The notes beneath the pieces were generated by a model. That model did not search any database. It had not been told where the DNA came from and saw only the letters and a list, made by a program, of their open reading frames with translations. A stretch of 64,000 bases of DNA from the NCBI GenBank assembly GCA_963844405.1, contig CAWJNZ010000007.1:1302001-1366000 (forward strand). Reading direction: 5' to 3'. The first letter of the stretch is position 1, and each line of letters begins with the position of its first letter. The translations under genes were made by a program, and so were the position numbers. Origin of the DNA: DASSUW01 sp963844405. Lineage in GTDB: Bacteria > Actinomycetota > Thermoleophilia > Solirubrobacterales > Solirubrobacteraceae. This document shows positions 17,580-26,475 of this stretch, piece after piece.

Positions 17580-18923
17580 TCAGATAGGAATCAGATGAGA
17601 GACGGGGAGCGCGAGGCGCAGCAAGGCGCCTCCGCCGGGCGCCGCCTCGGCGCGCACGCTGCCGCCGTGGCCCTCGGCGACGTGCCTCACGATCGCGAGG
17701 CCGAGGCCTGATCCTGCCCGCCCGCGAGCGCCGGTGGCGCGGTAGAAGCGGTCGAAGACGTGCGGGAGGTCGCCGGGCGCGATGCCGGGCCCGTGGTCGC
17801 GCACCGTCAGGTCGCCGTCGCGCAGCGCGACCTCGACCGTGCCGCCGGGCGGCGACCACTTCGCCGCGTTGTCGAGCAGGTTGGCCACCGCACGATCGAG
17901 GCGCCCGCGCGCACCGGTCGTCACGCACGGCTCGAGCTCGGTCGTGAACGCCACGGCGGGCGCGTGGCGCCGCGCGCGCTCGACGGCCGTGGCGACCAGC
18001 TCGTCGAGCCGCAGCTCCTCGTCCGGCTCGCCGTTCGGCTCGCCGTCGCGCGCGAGCTCGATCAGGTCGCCGACGAGCTCGCCGAGCTCCTCGATCTGGG
18101 CCACGAGGTCGGCGCGCAGGCGCTCGCGATCGGCCTCGGGCAGCGCGCCCGGAGTGGCCAGCACCTCGAGGTTGGTGCGCAGCGAGGTCAGCGGCGTGCG
18201 CAGCTCGTGCGAGGCGTCGGCCACGAGCCGGCGCTGTGCGCGCTGCGAGCCGTCGAGCGCCTCCAGCATGGTGTTGAACGTGGCGGCCAGGCGCGCCAGC
18301 TCGTCGCCGCCCTGCGCCTCGATGCGGCGCGACAGGTCGCGCGTGCGGGCCACGTGCTCGGCCGTCTCGGTGAGATCGGTCACCGGCCGCACGGCATGGC
18401 GCGTGGCGTAGCGGGCGAGGAAGGCGGCGAGCGCGATGACGGCCAAGGAGCCGAGCGCGAGGGCGAGGCGGAGGTTCGCGAGCGCGTTGTCGACCTCGGT
18501 CAGCGGTCGCGCGAGCTGCACCGCGAGGTTCGGACCTGCCCGGCGGGTCAGGACGCGCACGTGCGTCCCCGCGACGTCCTCGTCCGAGAAGAACGCCACG
18601 CGCCGGCCGTCGGCCACCGCCTGGACCTCGTCGGGATCGCCGAGCCGGCGCTGCTCACCGGCCGACGCGATCAGGCGGTCGCCCTCGACGAGCTGTGCGA
18701 AGACGATGGTCTGCTCGAGCGGATCCATGCTCGCCTCCAGGCCGGGCGGCACGGGGGCCGTCAACCGCTCGCCGATCTCGGGCGCGGGCACCCGGCGCAG
18801 CGAGGCGTCGATCTGGCCACGCAGCGTGTCCCGCACGACGACGTAGGCGACGATCGACCCCAGCACGACGGCGACCGCGACGGCGCCCGCGGCGGTGAAG
18901 GCGATCCGGCGGCGGAGGCTCAT
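17580..18923 (-). CDS. Sensor histidine kinase, MprB/TcrY-like
   Basis: A 447-aa membrane kinase. TM1 is at about 8-30, then an extracytoplasmic sensor of about 120 residues, TM2 (LALALGSLAVIALAAFLARY), HAMP (RPVTDLTETAEHVARTRDLS), a HisKA domain with SHELRTPLTSLRTNL (phosphoacceptor His about 239), and HATPase with N box RAVANLLDNAAKWS, G1 VRDHGPGI, F box FDRFYR and G2 GSGLGLAIV. All catalytic boxes are intact. It overlaps the response-regulator stop by 4 nt, so the pair is cotranslated, and it heads the efflux genes it probably controls. Confidence 0.94.
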   Translation of the reverse strand: MSLRRRIAFTAAGAVAVAVVLGSIVAYVVVRDTLRGQIDASLRRVPAPEIGERLTAPVPPGLEASMDPLEQTIVFAQLVEGDRLIASAGEQRRLGDPDEVQAVADGRRVAFFSDEDVAGTHVRVLTRRAGPNLAVQLARPLTEVDNALANLRLALALGSLAVIALAAFLARYATRHAVRPVTDLTETAEHVARTRDLSRRIEAQGGDELARLAATFNTMLEALDGSQRAQRRLVADASHELRTPLTSLRTNLEVLATPGALPEADRERLRADLVAQIEELGELVGDLIELARDGEPNGEPDEELRLDELVATAVERARRHAPAVAFTTELEPCVTTGARGRLDRAVANLLDNAAKWSPPGGTVEVALRDGDLTVRDHGPGIAPGDLPHVFDRFYRATGARGRAGSGLGLAIVRHVAEGHGGSVRAEAAPGGGALLRLALPVSHLIPI

Positions 18924-19582
18924 GGCTCGCGCAGAACGTAACCGACGCCGCGCACGGTCTGGATAAGGCGCGGCTCGCCGAGCTTGCGACGCAAGTAGCC
19001 GACGTAGACCTCGAGCGAGTTGGAGGCCGGCCCGAAGTCGTAGCCCCAGACGCGCTCGAAGATCTGCGAGCGCGTGAGGACCTGGCGTGGGTGGCGCAGC
19101 AGCAGCTCGAGCAGCAGGAACTCCGTGCGCGTGAGCTCGATCGCCCGGCGGCCGCGGCGGGCCTCGTGCGCCTCCGGCTCGAGCTCGAGGTCGGCGAAGC
19201 GGAGCACCTCGCCCTGGCCGGGGCCGGCGCGGCGCAGCAGCGCGCGCAGGCGCGCCAGCAGCTCCTCCAGCGCGAACGGCTTGACCAGGTAGTCGTCGGC
19301 GCCCGCGTCGAGCCCGCGCACGCGGTCGGGCACGGCGTCGCGCGCGGTGAGGACGAGCACCGGCGTCCGGTCGCCCGCCGCGCGGAGCCGCCGGCACACC
19401 TCGATGCCGTCGACGCGAGGCATCAGCACGTCGAGCACGAGCGCGTCGGGCGCCCGCACGGCGAGCGCGTCGAGCGCCTCCGCGCCGTCCGCGGCCAGCT
19501 CGGTCTCGTAGCCCTGCAGCCGCAGCGCGCGGTCGACCGCGTCGCGCACCGCCGGCTCGTCGTCGACAACCAGGATGCGCAC
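18920..19582 (-). CDS. OmpR-family response regulator, MprA-like
   Basis: A 220-aa DNA-binding regulator starting at a GTG that places the first receiver strand (RILVVDDEP) at the N-terminus. The receiver has the acidic pair DD, phosphoacceptor Asp about 51 (LVLDVLMPRVDG), a switch Thr (VLTARD) and Lys (YLVKPF). The C-terminal winged helix is recognised by IELTRTEFLLLELLLRHP and NSLEVYVGYLRRKL, ending in VRGVGYVLREP. It begins the six-gene leftward operon containing its own kinase and the exporter, suggesting autoregulated induction by an envelope signal. Confidence 0.94.
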   Translation of the reverse strand: MRILVVDDEPAVRDAVDRALRLQGYETELAADGAEALDALAVRAPDALVLDVLMPRVDGIEVCRRLRAAGDRTPVLVLTARDAVPDRVRGLDAGADDYLVKPFALEELLARLRALLRRAGPGQGEVLRFADLELEPEAHEARRGRRAIELTRTEFLLLELLLRHPRQVLTRSQIFERVWGYDFGPASNSLEVYVGYLRRKLGEPRLIQTVRGVGYVLREP

Positions 19583-19639
19583 GTCCGGATCGTGCCCCGG
19601 CAAGCTGAGAGCCCGATAAGAGGGCGCTACGTTGTCGCG

Positions 19640-20410
19640 ATGGCCGAGAGAACGAGCTACGCGCCCGGGACCCCGTCGTGGGTCGACCTCACGACGCCGG
19701 ACCTGCAGGAGGCCCTGCGCTTCTACGGCGGCCTGTTCGGCTGGGAGTTCGAGGATGCCGGCGAGCAGGCCGGCCACTACCACCAGGCGCTGCTGCGCGG
19801 CAAGCGGGTGGCCGGCATCGGGCCGAACCCGCCGGAGTCACCGCCGATGGCGTTCTGGAGCACCTACTTCTCCGGCTCGGACGTGGACGCCCACGCCAAG
19901 GCGATCACGGACGCCGGTGGCACGGTCTCGTTCGGCCCGATGGACGTGATGGACCAGGGCCGGATGGTGGTCGGTCAGGACCCGGCCGGCGCGATGTTCG
20001 GCGTCTGGGAGCCGCGCGCGCACGCGGGGGCCCAGCTCGTCAACGAGCACGCGGCGTTCTCGTGGAACGAGCTGATCGGCCGCGACGCCGAGGGTGCGGC
20101 CCGCTTCTACGGCTCGGTCTTCGGCCTCACGTTCGAGGACCTGCCCGATGCCGACTACAAGCTCGCCCGGGCCGGCGACGACGTCGTGGCGGGCGTGTCG
20201 GGCATGGGCGGCGAGCTGCCGCCGCACTGGCTGACCTACTTCATGCACGACGAGGTCGACGCCGGCTTCGACCGTGCGCGCGAGCTCGGCGGAGAGCTGG
20301 TGGGCGACATCGTCGACTCGCCGTTCGGCCGCTACGCCCGCGTCCGCGACCCGCAGGGCGCGGTCTTCGGCCTCATCTCCAGCCGCAGAGACGAAGAAGG
20401 CCCCGCCTGA
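19640..20410 (+). CDS. Tandem VOC-domain protein (glyoxalase-like)
   Basis: A 256-aa protein made of two VOC (glyoxalase/bleomycin-resistance) domains. The first begins PGTPSWVDLTTPDLQEALRFY and closes with DPAGAMFGVWEP; the second begins FSWNELIGRDAEGAARFY and closes with DPQGAVFGLIS. Each has the betaalphabetabetabeta pattern with possible metal or ligand residues. Proteins of this architecture are common in actinobacteria, usually without known substrate. It is divergent from the response regulator (57-nt gap), and its stop codon lies inside the downstream terminator hairpin. Confidence 0.88.
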   Translation: MAERTSYAPGTPSWVDLTTPDLQEALRFYGGLFGWEFEDAGEQAGHYHQALLRGKRVAGIGPNPPESPPMAFWSTYFSGSDVDAHAKAITDAGGTVSFGPMDVMDQGRMVVGQDPAGAMFGVWEPRAHAGAQLVNEHAAFSWNELIGRDAEGAARFYGSVFGLTFEDLPDADYKLARAGDDVVAGVSGMGGELPPHWLTYFMHDEVDAGFDRARELGGELVGDIVDSPFGRYARVRDPQGAVFGLISSRRDEEGPA

Positions 20411-20418
20411 GCGGGGCC
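20399..20418. terminator. Hairpin terminator overlapping VOC stop codon
   Basis: ggccccgc (20399-20406) pairs with gcggggcc (20411-20418) around a ctga tetraloop that includes the stop codon of the VOC gene. It lies between converging genes and could serve both. Confidence 0.75.
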
Positions 20419-20444
20419 CTCTGACAAGCTCGTGTTCGCGGCGC

Positions 20445-20693
20445 CTACGTCGCGGCGGGCTGACCGCCTCCGCCGCGCACCTTCACGGCGACGAACGCCG
20501 CCGCGGCCGCGCCGGCCAGGATCAGCGGCACGCGCTTGACGAACGGCGTGCGCTTGGCGACGTGGTAGGCCGCGGTGCCCTTGGCGGCCTTCTTGGCGCC
20601 CTTGGCCGCCTTGCCGGCGGCCTTGAACTTGAGGTATGTGCCCAGCGCGTCGGCAGCCTGGGCCTTCTTGGTCTTGCTGCGTCTTAGCTTCAT
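20445..20693 (-). CDS. Small Lys-rich protein with one TM helix
   Basis: An 82-aa basic protein. The N-terminal half is rich in Lys and Ala (KLRRSKTKKAQ, KFKAAGKAAKGAKKAAKG); a hydrophobic stretch VPLILAGAAAAAFVAVKV near the C-terminus could be a membrane helix. The ATG at 20693 is preferred to the GTG at 20699 because the conserved-looking KLRRSKTKKA start follows at once. It might bind nucleic acid or membrane, but no function is known. Confidence 0.65.
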   Translation of the reverse strand: MKLRRSKTKKAQAADALGTYLKFKAAGKAAKGAKKAAKGTAAYHVAKRTPFVKRVPLILAGAAAAAFVAVKVRGGGGQPAAT

Positions 20694-20748
20694 GTCCACG
20701 GGGCTACCCGCGCATGGCGCGATCCACGCGGATTACCATCGCGGACGG

Positions 20749-22239
20749 ATGCGCTTCCGTCGCCGCCGTCCGCCGATCGTCGAGGTGATCTCCACCTGGA
20801 CCGACGGCCCACCGCCCGAGCTGCCCGACGAGCCGCCCGACGACGGCCGCACGATCCGCTGGAGCGCGGGCGCGCTCGACGGCGTGGTGGCCCGGCACGG
20901 CGACGCCGCCGAGGAGACCGAGCGCGGCACGCAGCTGGCCGAGCTGATCCGGTACGCCGCCGAGGGCGATCCGCAGGCCCGCGATGCGCTCTACGTGGCG
21001 GCGCGCGCCGACGGCATCGTCTTCGCGCTCGATCCGGCGCTGCAGGCGCTGGCCGAGGCGGGCGTCGCCGCCCAGCCCGTCGCCGAGCTCGCCCGCGAGC
21101 TGGCCGCCGAGGCGCACCACCGCGAGCCGCTGAAGCTCGCCATCTCGCTGCTGGGGCGCGCCGGCGACGAGCGCGACGTGGAGCTGCTGGAGACGCTCGC
21201 CCGCCACGACGAGTTCAGCCTCGTGGCCGGCGTCGCGCTGGCGAGCGTGCTCGACGACCCGGTCCAGGCCTGGTGGCGCGTCGGCTGCCTGGCGACCGGC
21301 TGGGGCCGCGTCGAGGCGGTCGGCCGGCTCGGCGAGCTCGCCGACGAGCTGCCCGACGACGCGCGCGGCTGGCTGCTCCGCCACGCCTGCCGGACCGCCG
21401 AGCTGCCCGACCACGTGGCCTACGAGTGCGCGACGGCCGGCCGGCTGGAGCCCGCGCTCGGCGGCCTGGTCGACGACGAGCTGCTCGACGGCGCCTGCGC
21501 GATCCTCAGCGCGCTGGTCGGCGGCGGCCCCGAGACCGACATGGACGACTACGAGCCGGGCCCGCGCGTGGCCGCGACGGTGCTCGACCTGCTCGCGGAC
21601 CGCCCGCCGAACCTCGTGCGCATGTGGGCGATCGTGGACCTGCGCAACTGGGCCGAGGACTATGAGCAGCACGTGGCGATCGCCGAGCGCTGCAACCGCC
21701 TGCTCGGCCGCCCCGAGGCGCGCCGCTTCGTGGCCGCCCGGCTCGAGCGGCCGGAGGACGCGCTGCGCGTGTGGGGCATCGCCGAGTCGCTGGGGCTCGA
21801 CCCGTGGGAGGCCGGCTGGCGGCAGCTCGACGCCCGCGGGGCCGACCCGCACCTCTACGCGATGCTCGCCCGCACGCCGCACGGCGGGCGCTTCGCGCGG
21901 CTGGTGCGCCACGCCGAGCGGGCGCTGCCGCTCGACGCGCTCGGCGCCGGGCCGGAGGACCGCCTGCTGCCGAGCGCGCCCGAGGGCGAGGCCGCCCACG
22001 CGCTGGCCGGTCTCGTGCAGGAGATGCGGCCGGGACGCTGGTCGGCGCCGCTCGTCGCCACCGCCCTGATGAGCCCGGTGATCTACATCCGCAACGGCGC
22101 CCTGCGGGCGCTCGAGCAGACCGAGCCGGGCGAGTGGGGCATGCCCGTCGAGCTCGCGCTGCACCGTCTGGCCGAGCTGGAGCCGACCGACGAGGTCCGC
22201 GCCCGTGCGCGTGCGCAGGTCGCCCGCCTAGGTGGTTGA
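20749..22239 (+). CDS. HEAT-like repeat protein of unknown function
   Basis: A 496-aa protein, almost entirely helical in appearance. After a basic and Pro-rich N-terminus (about 1-35), repeated helical pairs of 30-40 residues follow (for example ELLETLARHDEFSLVAGVAL and VAATVLDLLADRPPNLVRMW), resembling HEAT/ARM repeats. It ends with RNGALRALEQTEPGEWG and VRARARAQVARLGG. There are no TM or catalytic motifs. It would be a cytoplasmic scaffold; the partner is unknown. It lies 55 nt upstream of the transglycosylase gene on the same strand. Confidence 0.75.
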   Translation: MRFRRRRPPIVEVISTWTDGPPPELPDEPPDDGRTIRWSAGALDGVVARHGDAAEETERGTQLAELIRYAAEGDPQARDALYVAARADGIVFALDPALQALAEAGVAAQPVAELARELAAEAHHREPLKLAISLLGRAGDERDVELLETLARHDEFSLVAGVALASVLDDPVQAWWRVGCLATGWGRVEAVGRLGELADELPDDARGWLLRHACRTAELPDHVAYECATAGRLEPALGGLVDDELLDGACAILSALVGGGPETDMDDYEPGPRVAATVLDLLADRPPNLVRMWAIVDLRNWAEDYEQHVAIAERCNRLLGRPEARRFVAARLERPEDALRVWGIAESLGLDPWEAGWRQLDARGADPHLYAMLARTPHGGRFARLVRHAERALPLDALGAGPEDRLLPSAPEGEAAHALAGLVQEMRPGRWSAPLVATALMSPVIYIRNGALRALEQTEPGEWGMPVELALHRLAELEPTDEVRARARAQVARLGG

Positions 22240-22294
22240 TTCCGGTCCCGCGCGGTCGTGTGGGGCGCGGAATCAGCCATCTAGCCTCATAGGG

Positions 22295-23758
22295 GTGCCT
22301 CGGCTCGTTCTGCTCGCGGCGGTGGTCGTGCTGGCCGCCGCCGGCATCGCCGGCTTCCTCACGCGCTCCGACGACCTGCCCGCCGACATCCCGGTCGTCC
22401 CCACGCCGCCCGGCGAGGTCGGCGAGGAGAGCGAGCCGCTGCCCGACCCGTACGCCTGGGATCCCGAGCGGGCCGACGAGTTCACCCGCCGCGCGGCGGC
22501 CGGCAACAGCCACCTGCTGTACGCGCTCTCGCCCGGCGGGGCCGTGGAGAGCGCGGCGCGGACGGCGCGCTGGCGGCCGCTGGTCGAGCACGCCGCCGAC
22601 CAGGCGGGCGTCGACGCCGACACGCTGGAGGGCCTCGTCTTCCTGGAGAGCGCGGGCCGCCCCGACGCCCGCGCGCCCGGCGGGCTGGAGTCCGCCGCCG
22701 GGCTGACCCAGATCCTCGCCGAGACGGGCGCGAATCTGCTCGGGATGCGCGTCGACCTGGCCGCCAGCGAGCGCTACACGCGCCGGCTGGCGCGGGCCGA
22801 GCGGCGCGGCGACCGCGAGCGGGCGGCGCGGCTGCAGAACGCGCGGGCGCGCGTGGACGAGCGCTTCGACCCCGAGAAGGCGCTGGCCGGCACCGCGCGC
22901 TACCTGCAGTTCGCCCGCGACCGGCTCGAGCGCGAGGACCTCGCCTTCGTCTCCTACCACATGGGCGTCGGCAACCTCGAGGGCGTGCTGAGCGCGTACG
23001 GCGAGGACGCGCCGCCCTACGTGCAGCTGTACTTCGACTCGACGCCGCGGCGCCACGCAGGCGCCTACCGGCGGCTGGCCGCGCTCGGCGACGACTCCTC
23101 GAACTACTGGTGGAAGGTGCTCGCGGCGCGCGACATCATGCGGCTGTGGCGCGAGGACCGGGCCGAGCTCGTGCGGCTCGCCGCCCTGCACAGCGCCAAG
23201 GGGTCGGCCGAGGAGGTGCTCCATCCGCCTGACGAGACCGAGGTCTACGCGTCGCCCGAGGATCTCGCGCGCGCCTGGGACGAGGGGGTGATCGTGCCGT
23301 TCCCGGAGGACGAGGCGGTCACCGGCCTGCGGCGCGACCGGCGCATGGGCGAGCTGGCGCGGCGGATCGACCAGCCGCCCGAGCGCTACCGCGGCCTGCG
23401 CCGCTCCGCGCTCGCCATGGCGCTCTACATCGGCGCGCAGGTGCGCGAGCTGAGCGGCGGGCAGGCGCCGCTGATCGTCACCTCGACGGTGCGCGACGGC
23501 GCGTACCAGGGCGCGCTGATCCAGCGCAACGGCGAGGCCACCCGCCGCTACTCGCTGCACACGACCGGCTGGGCGTTCGACGTGCTGCGCGACTACGGCT
23601 CACGCCGCCACGCGCTGGCCTTCCAGTTCGTGCTCGACCGGCTCCGCTCTTTGAACGCGATCTCGTGGGTGCGCGAGCCGCGCGCCATCCACATCACGGC
23701 CGGGCCGGACGCCGAGGTGCTGCTGCCGCTGCTCGAGCGTGTGAACATCGAGCCATGA
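22295..23758 (+). CDS. Membrane-anchored lytic transglycosylase
   Basis: A 487-aa envelope protein starting at GTG 22295, giving an immediate N-terminal TM (LVLLAAVVVLAAAGIAGFL). The SLT-type domain (about 105-250) carries the catalytic Glu in LEGLVFLESAGRPDA followed by SAAGLTQIL and SYHMGVGNLEGVL. The C-terminal third (about 370-487), with VTSTVRDGAYQ, YSLHTTGWAFDVLRD and IHITAGPDAE, resembles the DUF5715/VanY-like peptidase fold with His and Asp zinc ligands. So it may cut both glycan and peptide in cell wall, the second activity being less certain. It overlaps the dehalogenase start by 4 nt. Confidence 0.85.
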   Translation: MPRLVLLAAVVVLAAAGIAGFLTRSDDLPADIPVVPTPPGEVGEESEPLPDPYAWDPERADEFTRRAAAGNSHLLYALSPGGAVESAARTARWRPLVEHAADQAGVDADTLEGLVFLESAGRPDARAPGGLESAAGLTQILAETGANLLGMRVDLAASERYTRRLARAERRGDRERAARLQNARARVDERFDPEKALAGTARYLQFARDRLEREDLAFVSYHMGVGNLEGVLSAYGEDAPPYVQLYFDSTPRRHAGAYRRLAALGDDSSNYWWKVLAARDIMRLWREDRAELVRLAALHSAKGSAEEVLHPPDETEVYASPEDLARAWDEGVIVPFPEDEAVTGLRRDRRMGELARRIDQPPERYRGLRRSALAMALYIGAQVRELSGGQAPLIVTSTVRDGAYQGALIQRNGEATRRYSLHTTGWAFDVLRDYGSRRHALAFQFVLDRLRSLNAISWVREPRAIHITAGPDAEVLLPLLERVNIEP

Positions 23759-24633
23759 CCGACGCGATCCGCACGCCGGACGAGCTGCTCGCCGACCTGC
23801 CCGGCTTCCCGTGGGCGCCGCGCTACCGCCTCCTCGACGGGCTGCGGCTGGCCCACGTCGACGAGGGCGACGGCGCGCCGGTGGTCATGTGGCACGGCGA
23901 GCCGACCTGGGGCTACCTGTGGCGGAAGGTCGCCCCCGCCGTGCTGGAGGCCGGCCACCGCGTGATCCTGCCCGACCTCCCCGGCTTCGGGCGCTCCGAC
24001 AAGCCGATCGACCCGGACTGGTACACGTACGACCGCCACACGGCGATGGCGGCGACCCTGCTGGAGGACCTCGACCTGCGGGGCGCCACGTTCGTGGTCC
24101 ACGACTGGGGCGGCCCGATCGGCCTCCGGCTGGCCGTCGAGCACCGCGAGCGCGTGGATCGGCTCGTGATCATGGACACCGGGCTGGTCACCGGCCGCCA
24201 GGTGATGAGCGACGCCTGGCACCGGTTCGCCGACTTCGTCCGCCGCGCCGAGGAGCTGCCGGTCGGGTTCCTCGTCCGCCGCGGCTGCCACGTCGATCCC
24301 GGCGACGAGGTGGCGGCCGCCTACGACGCGCCGTTCCCGAACGAGGCGTCCAAGGCCGGCGCGCGGGTCTTCCCGGAGCTCATCCTCGCCGGTCCGGCGA
24401 TGGCGGGCGCCGAGGCTGGGCAGCGCACCTTGCAGGCTCTCCGCGACGACGACCGGCCGATGCTCTTCCTGTGGGGCCGCCACGACCCGGCGCTCCCGCC
24501 GGCCGTGGGGGAGGCGTTCGCGTCTGCGCTCGGGCGTCCGGCTCCGCGGGTCCTCGAGCGCTCAGGCCACTTCTTGCAGGAGGATCAGGGGGAGGAGGTC
24601 GGCGCGCTGATCGCCGAGTGGTTGGCGGGATGA
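23755..24633 (+). CDS. Haloalkane dehalogenase-like alpha/beta hydrolase
   Basis: A 292-aa alpha/beta hydrolase. HGEPTWGYLWRK contains the oxyanion and first halide-binding residues, PGFGRSDKP follows, and the nucleophile elbow is VVHDWGGPIG: Asp instead of Ser and a following Trp, the signature of haloalkane dehalogenases. RPMLFLWGRHDPALPP and the C-terminal SGHFLQED supply the acid and catalytic His. The motif set fits the HLD-I subgroup. It may hydrolyse C-halogen bonds or related substrates; actual specificity cannot be read from sequence. Confidence 0.88.
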   Translation: MTDAIRTPDELLADLPGFPWAPRYRLLDGLRLAHVDEGDGAPVVMWHGEPTWGYLWRKVAPAVLEAGHRVILPDLPGFGRSDKPIDPDWYTYDRHTAMAATLLEDLDLRGATFVVHDWGGPIGLRLAVEHRERVDRLVIMDTGLVTGRQVMSDAWHRFADFVRRAEELPVGFLVRRGCHVDPGDEVAAAYDAPFPNEASKAGARVFPELILAGPAMAGAEAGQRTLQALRDDDRPMLFLWGRHDPALPPAVGEAFASALGRPAPRVLERSGHFLQEDQGEEVGALIAEWLAG

Positions 24634-24705
24634 ACTTCGCGGTCGAGTGGTCGGTTACTCGGCCTGAGACCGACTAAGTGAGCACTCGGCCGATCTCGCC
24701 TTCCT

Positions 24706-25572
24706 CTAGACCGTCGTCCGCTCGTCGTCGGCCGCCGGCGCGCTGGCCGCCGCTCGCGCCTCATACGCGGCTCGCGCCGAGCGGTCGGCGTCGAGGAGTG
24801 AGCGGTCGGCCTTGATCCAGCGGCCGATCGCCTCGCGCCAGGTGCGCGGGAGCGGGCTCGTGACCTGGATGAGCAGGCCGTTGGAGCGCGGGACGAAGAC
24901 GTCGAAGCGCGGCTTGCGGAGCGCGGCGAGGACCTCGTTCGCCACGTCCTCGGGCTCGACGGCCTTCACGCGCGAGGCGGCGAGGCCGGTGGTGAGCTCG
25001 GTCCTGACGACGCTCGGCATGACGACCGAGACCTCGACGCCGGTGCCGCGCAGCTCCTGCCGCACCGCGTCGGAGAGGCCGACCACGCCGTGCTTGGTGG
25101 CGCAGTAGGTCGCCAGGTGCGGGAACCCGCTGCGGCCGGTGATCGACGACACGTTGACGATGTGGCCGGTCCGCCGCGGGACCATCCGCCGCATCGCCTC
25201 CTGCGTGCCGTGGATGACGGCGCGCAGGTTGAGGTCGAGCTGGCGGGCGATGCTGTCGGCGCTCTCCTCGGCCAGCGGCGTCACCGGCATGATCCCCGCG
25301 TTGTTGACGAGCACGTCGAGCGGGCCGAGCCGCTGCTCGACCTCGTCGAGGAACGCGATCAGGGCGGCGTGGTCGGTCACGTCGAGCGGCAGCCCGAGCG
25401 CTTCGCCGCCGAGCTCGGCTGCGGTCTGCTCGGCAGAGGCGCGGTCGAGGTCGCCGACGGCGACGCGCGCGCCCTCGCGCGCCAGCGCCTGCGCGATCGC
25501 GCGGCCGATGCCGCGACCGCCGCCGGTGATGGCGACGACCTTGCCGGTCAACGAACGGGGTTCCGTGGCCAT
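24706..25572 (-). CDS. Short-chain dehydrogenase/reductase
   Basis: A 288-aa classical SDR using NAD(P)H. Cofactor motif TGGGRGIGRAI is near residue 15, NNAGIMP is the structural motif, Ser is in VNVSSITGRSG and the catalytic YxxxK is YCATKHG. A C-terminal extension (about 230-288) with PRTWREAIGRWIKADRSLLD is longer than in minimal SDRs and typical of actinobacterial reductases acting on hydrophobic ketones or alcohols. The ATG at 25572 gives the standard N-terminus. It is transcribed in the same direction as the GNAT gene 11 nt upstream. Confidence 0.93.
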   Translation of the reverse strand: MATEPRSLTGKVVAITGGGRGIGRAIAQALAREGARVAVGDLDRASAEQTAAELGGEALGLPLDVTDHAALIAFLDEVEQRLGPLDVLVNNAGIMPVTPLAEESADSIARQLDLNLRAVIHGTQEAMRRMVPRRTGHIVNVSSITGRSGFPHLATYCATKHGVVGLSDAVRQELRGTGVEVSVVMPSVVRTELTTGLAASRVKAVEPEDVANEVLAALRKPRFDVFVPRSNGLLIQVTSPLPRTWREAIGRWIKADRSLLDADRSARAAYEARAAASAPAADDERTTV

Positions 25573-25583
25573 GCGGGAGAACG

Positions 25584-26441
25584 TTATAGATAGGCCCCGC
25601 TCGGGAGGTACGGTTCGAACGGCCCCACGTCGCCGCCCAGGAAGACGCCGCCGAGGTCGGCGCGCAGCTGGAGGCCCGCCTCGAGGCAGGGTGCGACCGC
25701 CCAGTTCTGGGCGCTGGTGATCCACTCGACCGAGGCCTCACGGGCGCCCGCGGCGGCCAGACAGGCGCGCAGGAGCGTGACCGCGCCGTTCGCGCGGCGC
25801 GCCGCGAGCAGCCGGACCACGCCATCGCGCACGACGGCGTAGCCCTCCCCGGGCAACACGAGCAGATCGCCGCCGGCCTCGAGCAGCGTGAGCAGGTCCT
25901 CGCCGTGGGCGGCGCCGCGCACCGCGCGGTCGACCTCCTCGGTGAGCGGCAGGTCGTCGGGCGTGCCGGCCCGCACCTCGGGCGGCGCGGCGATGCGGAG
26001 CGGGCGCCCGCGCGCCGCCACGGCCGGGTGCAGGTCGAGCCCGAGGCGGGCGTAGCTGCGCAGCGCCCGCGGGTCGCGCGAGGCGAGCACGATCCAGCCG
26101 CGCGCCCCCGCCCCGTACTCGTACGCCAGCCGCAGGAGCTCGCGCCCGACGCCGCTCGACTGCGCCGACGGGCTCACGACGAGCAGCGACAGCCCCCACA
26201 CGCCCTCCCGCAGAATGCCGAGCGAGCAGCCGACGACCTCGCCGCGGTGCTCGGCCACCCACGCGCCGCCGGGATCGGTGGCCAGCAGCCGGCCGACCCG
26301 CAGGCGGGCGGCGGCCACCGGGCCGACCGGCTCGGGCGGCTCGCCGAAGCGGCGGTTGAGGTCCTGGAACGCGTCGACGCTGACCGCATGGACGGCGTCG
26401 ATGTCGGAGGCTTCGAGCGGGCGGACTGACGGGCCGGGCAC
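25584..26441 (-). CDS. GNAT-family N-acetyltransferase
   Basis: A 285-aa protein with an N-terminal GNAT domain: VRPLEASDIDAVHAVSVDAF, then VVGCSLGIL and LLVVSPSAQSSGVGRELL, the acetyl-CoA pyrophosphate-binding loop (Q/RxxGxG/A). The C-terminal half (about 145-285) may be a second, degenerate GNAT fold (VRAGTPDDLPLTEEVDRAV). The GTG start at 26441 precedes the first strand; open sequence further upstream has no homology-like pattern. It is divergent from the hydrolase at 26476, sharing a very short promoter region. Substrate unknown. Confidence 0.85.
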   Translation of the reverse strand: MPGPSVRPLEASDIDAVHAVSVDAFQDLNRRFGEPPEPVGPVAAARLRVGRLLATDPGGAWVAEHRGEVVGCSLGILREGVWGLSLLVVSPSAQSSGVGRELLRLAYEYGAGARGWIVLASRDPRALRSYARLGLDLHPAVAARGRPLRIAAPPEVRAGTPDDLPLTEEVDRAVRGAAHGEDLLTLLEAGGDLLVLPGEGYAVVRDGVVRLLAARRANGAVTLLRACLAAAGAREASVEWITSAQNWAVAPCLEAGLQLRADLGGVFLGGDVGPFEPYLPSGAYL

Positions 26442-26475
26442 CGCGCGACAATAGACCGTGCGGGCCCGTCCTAAG

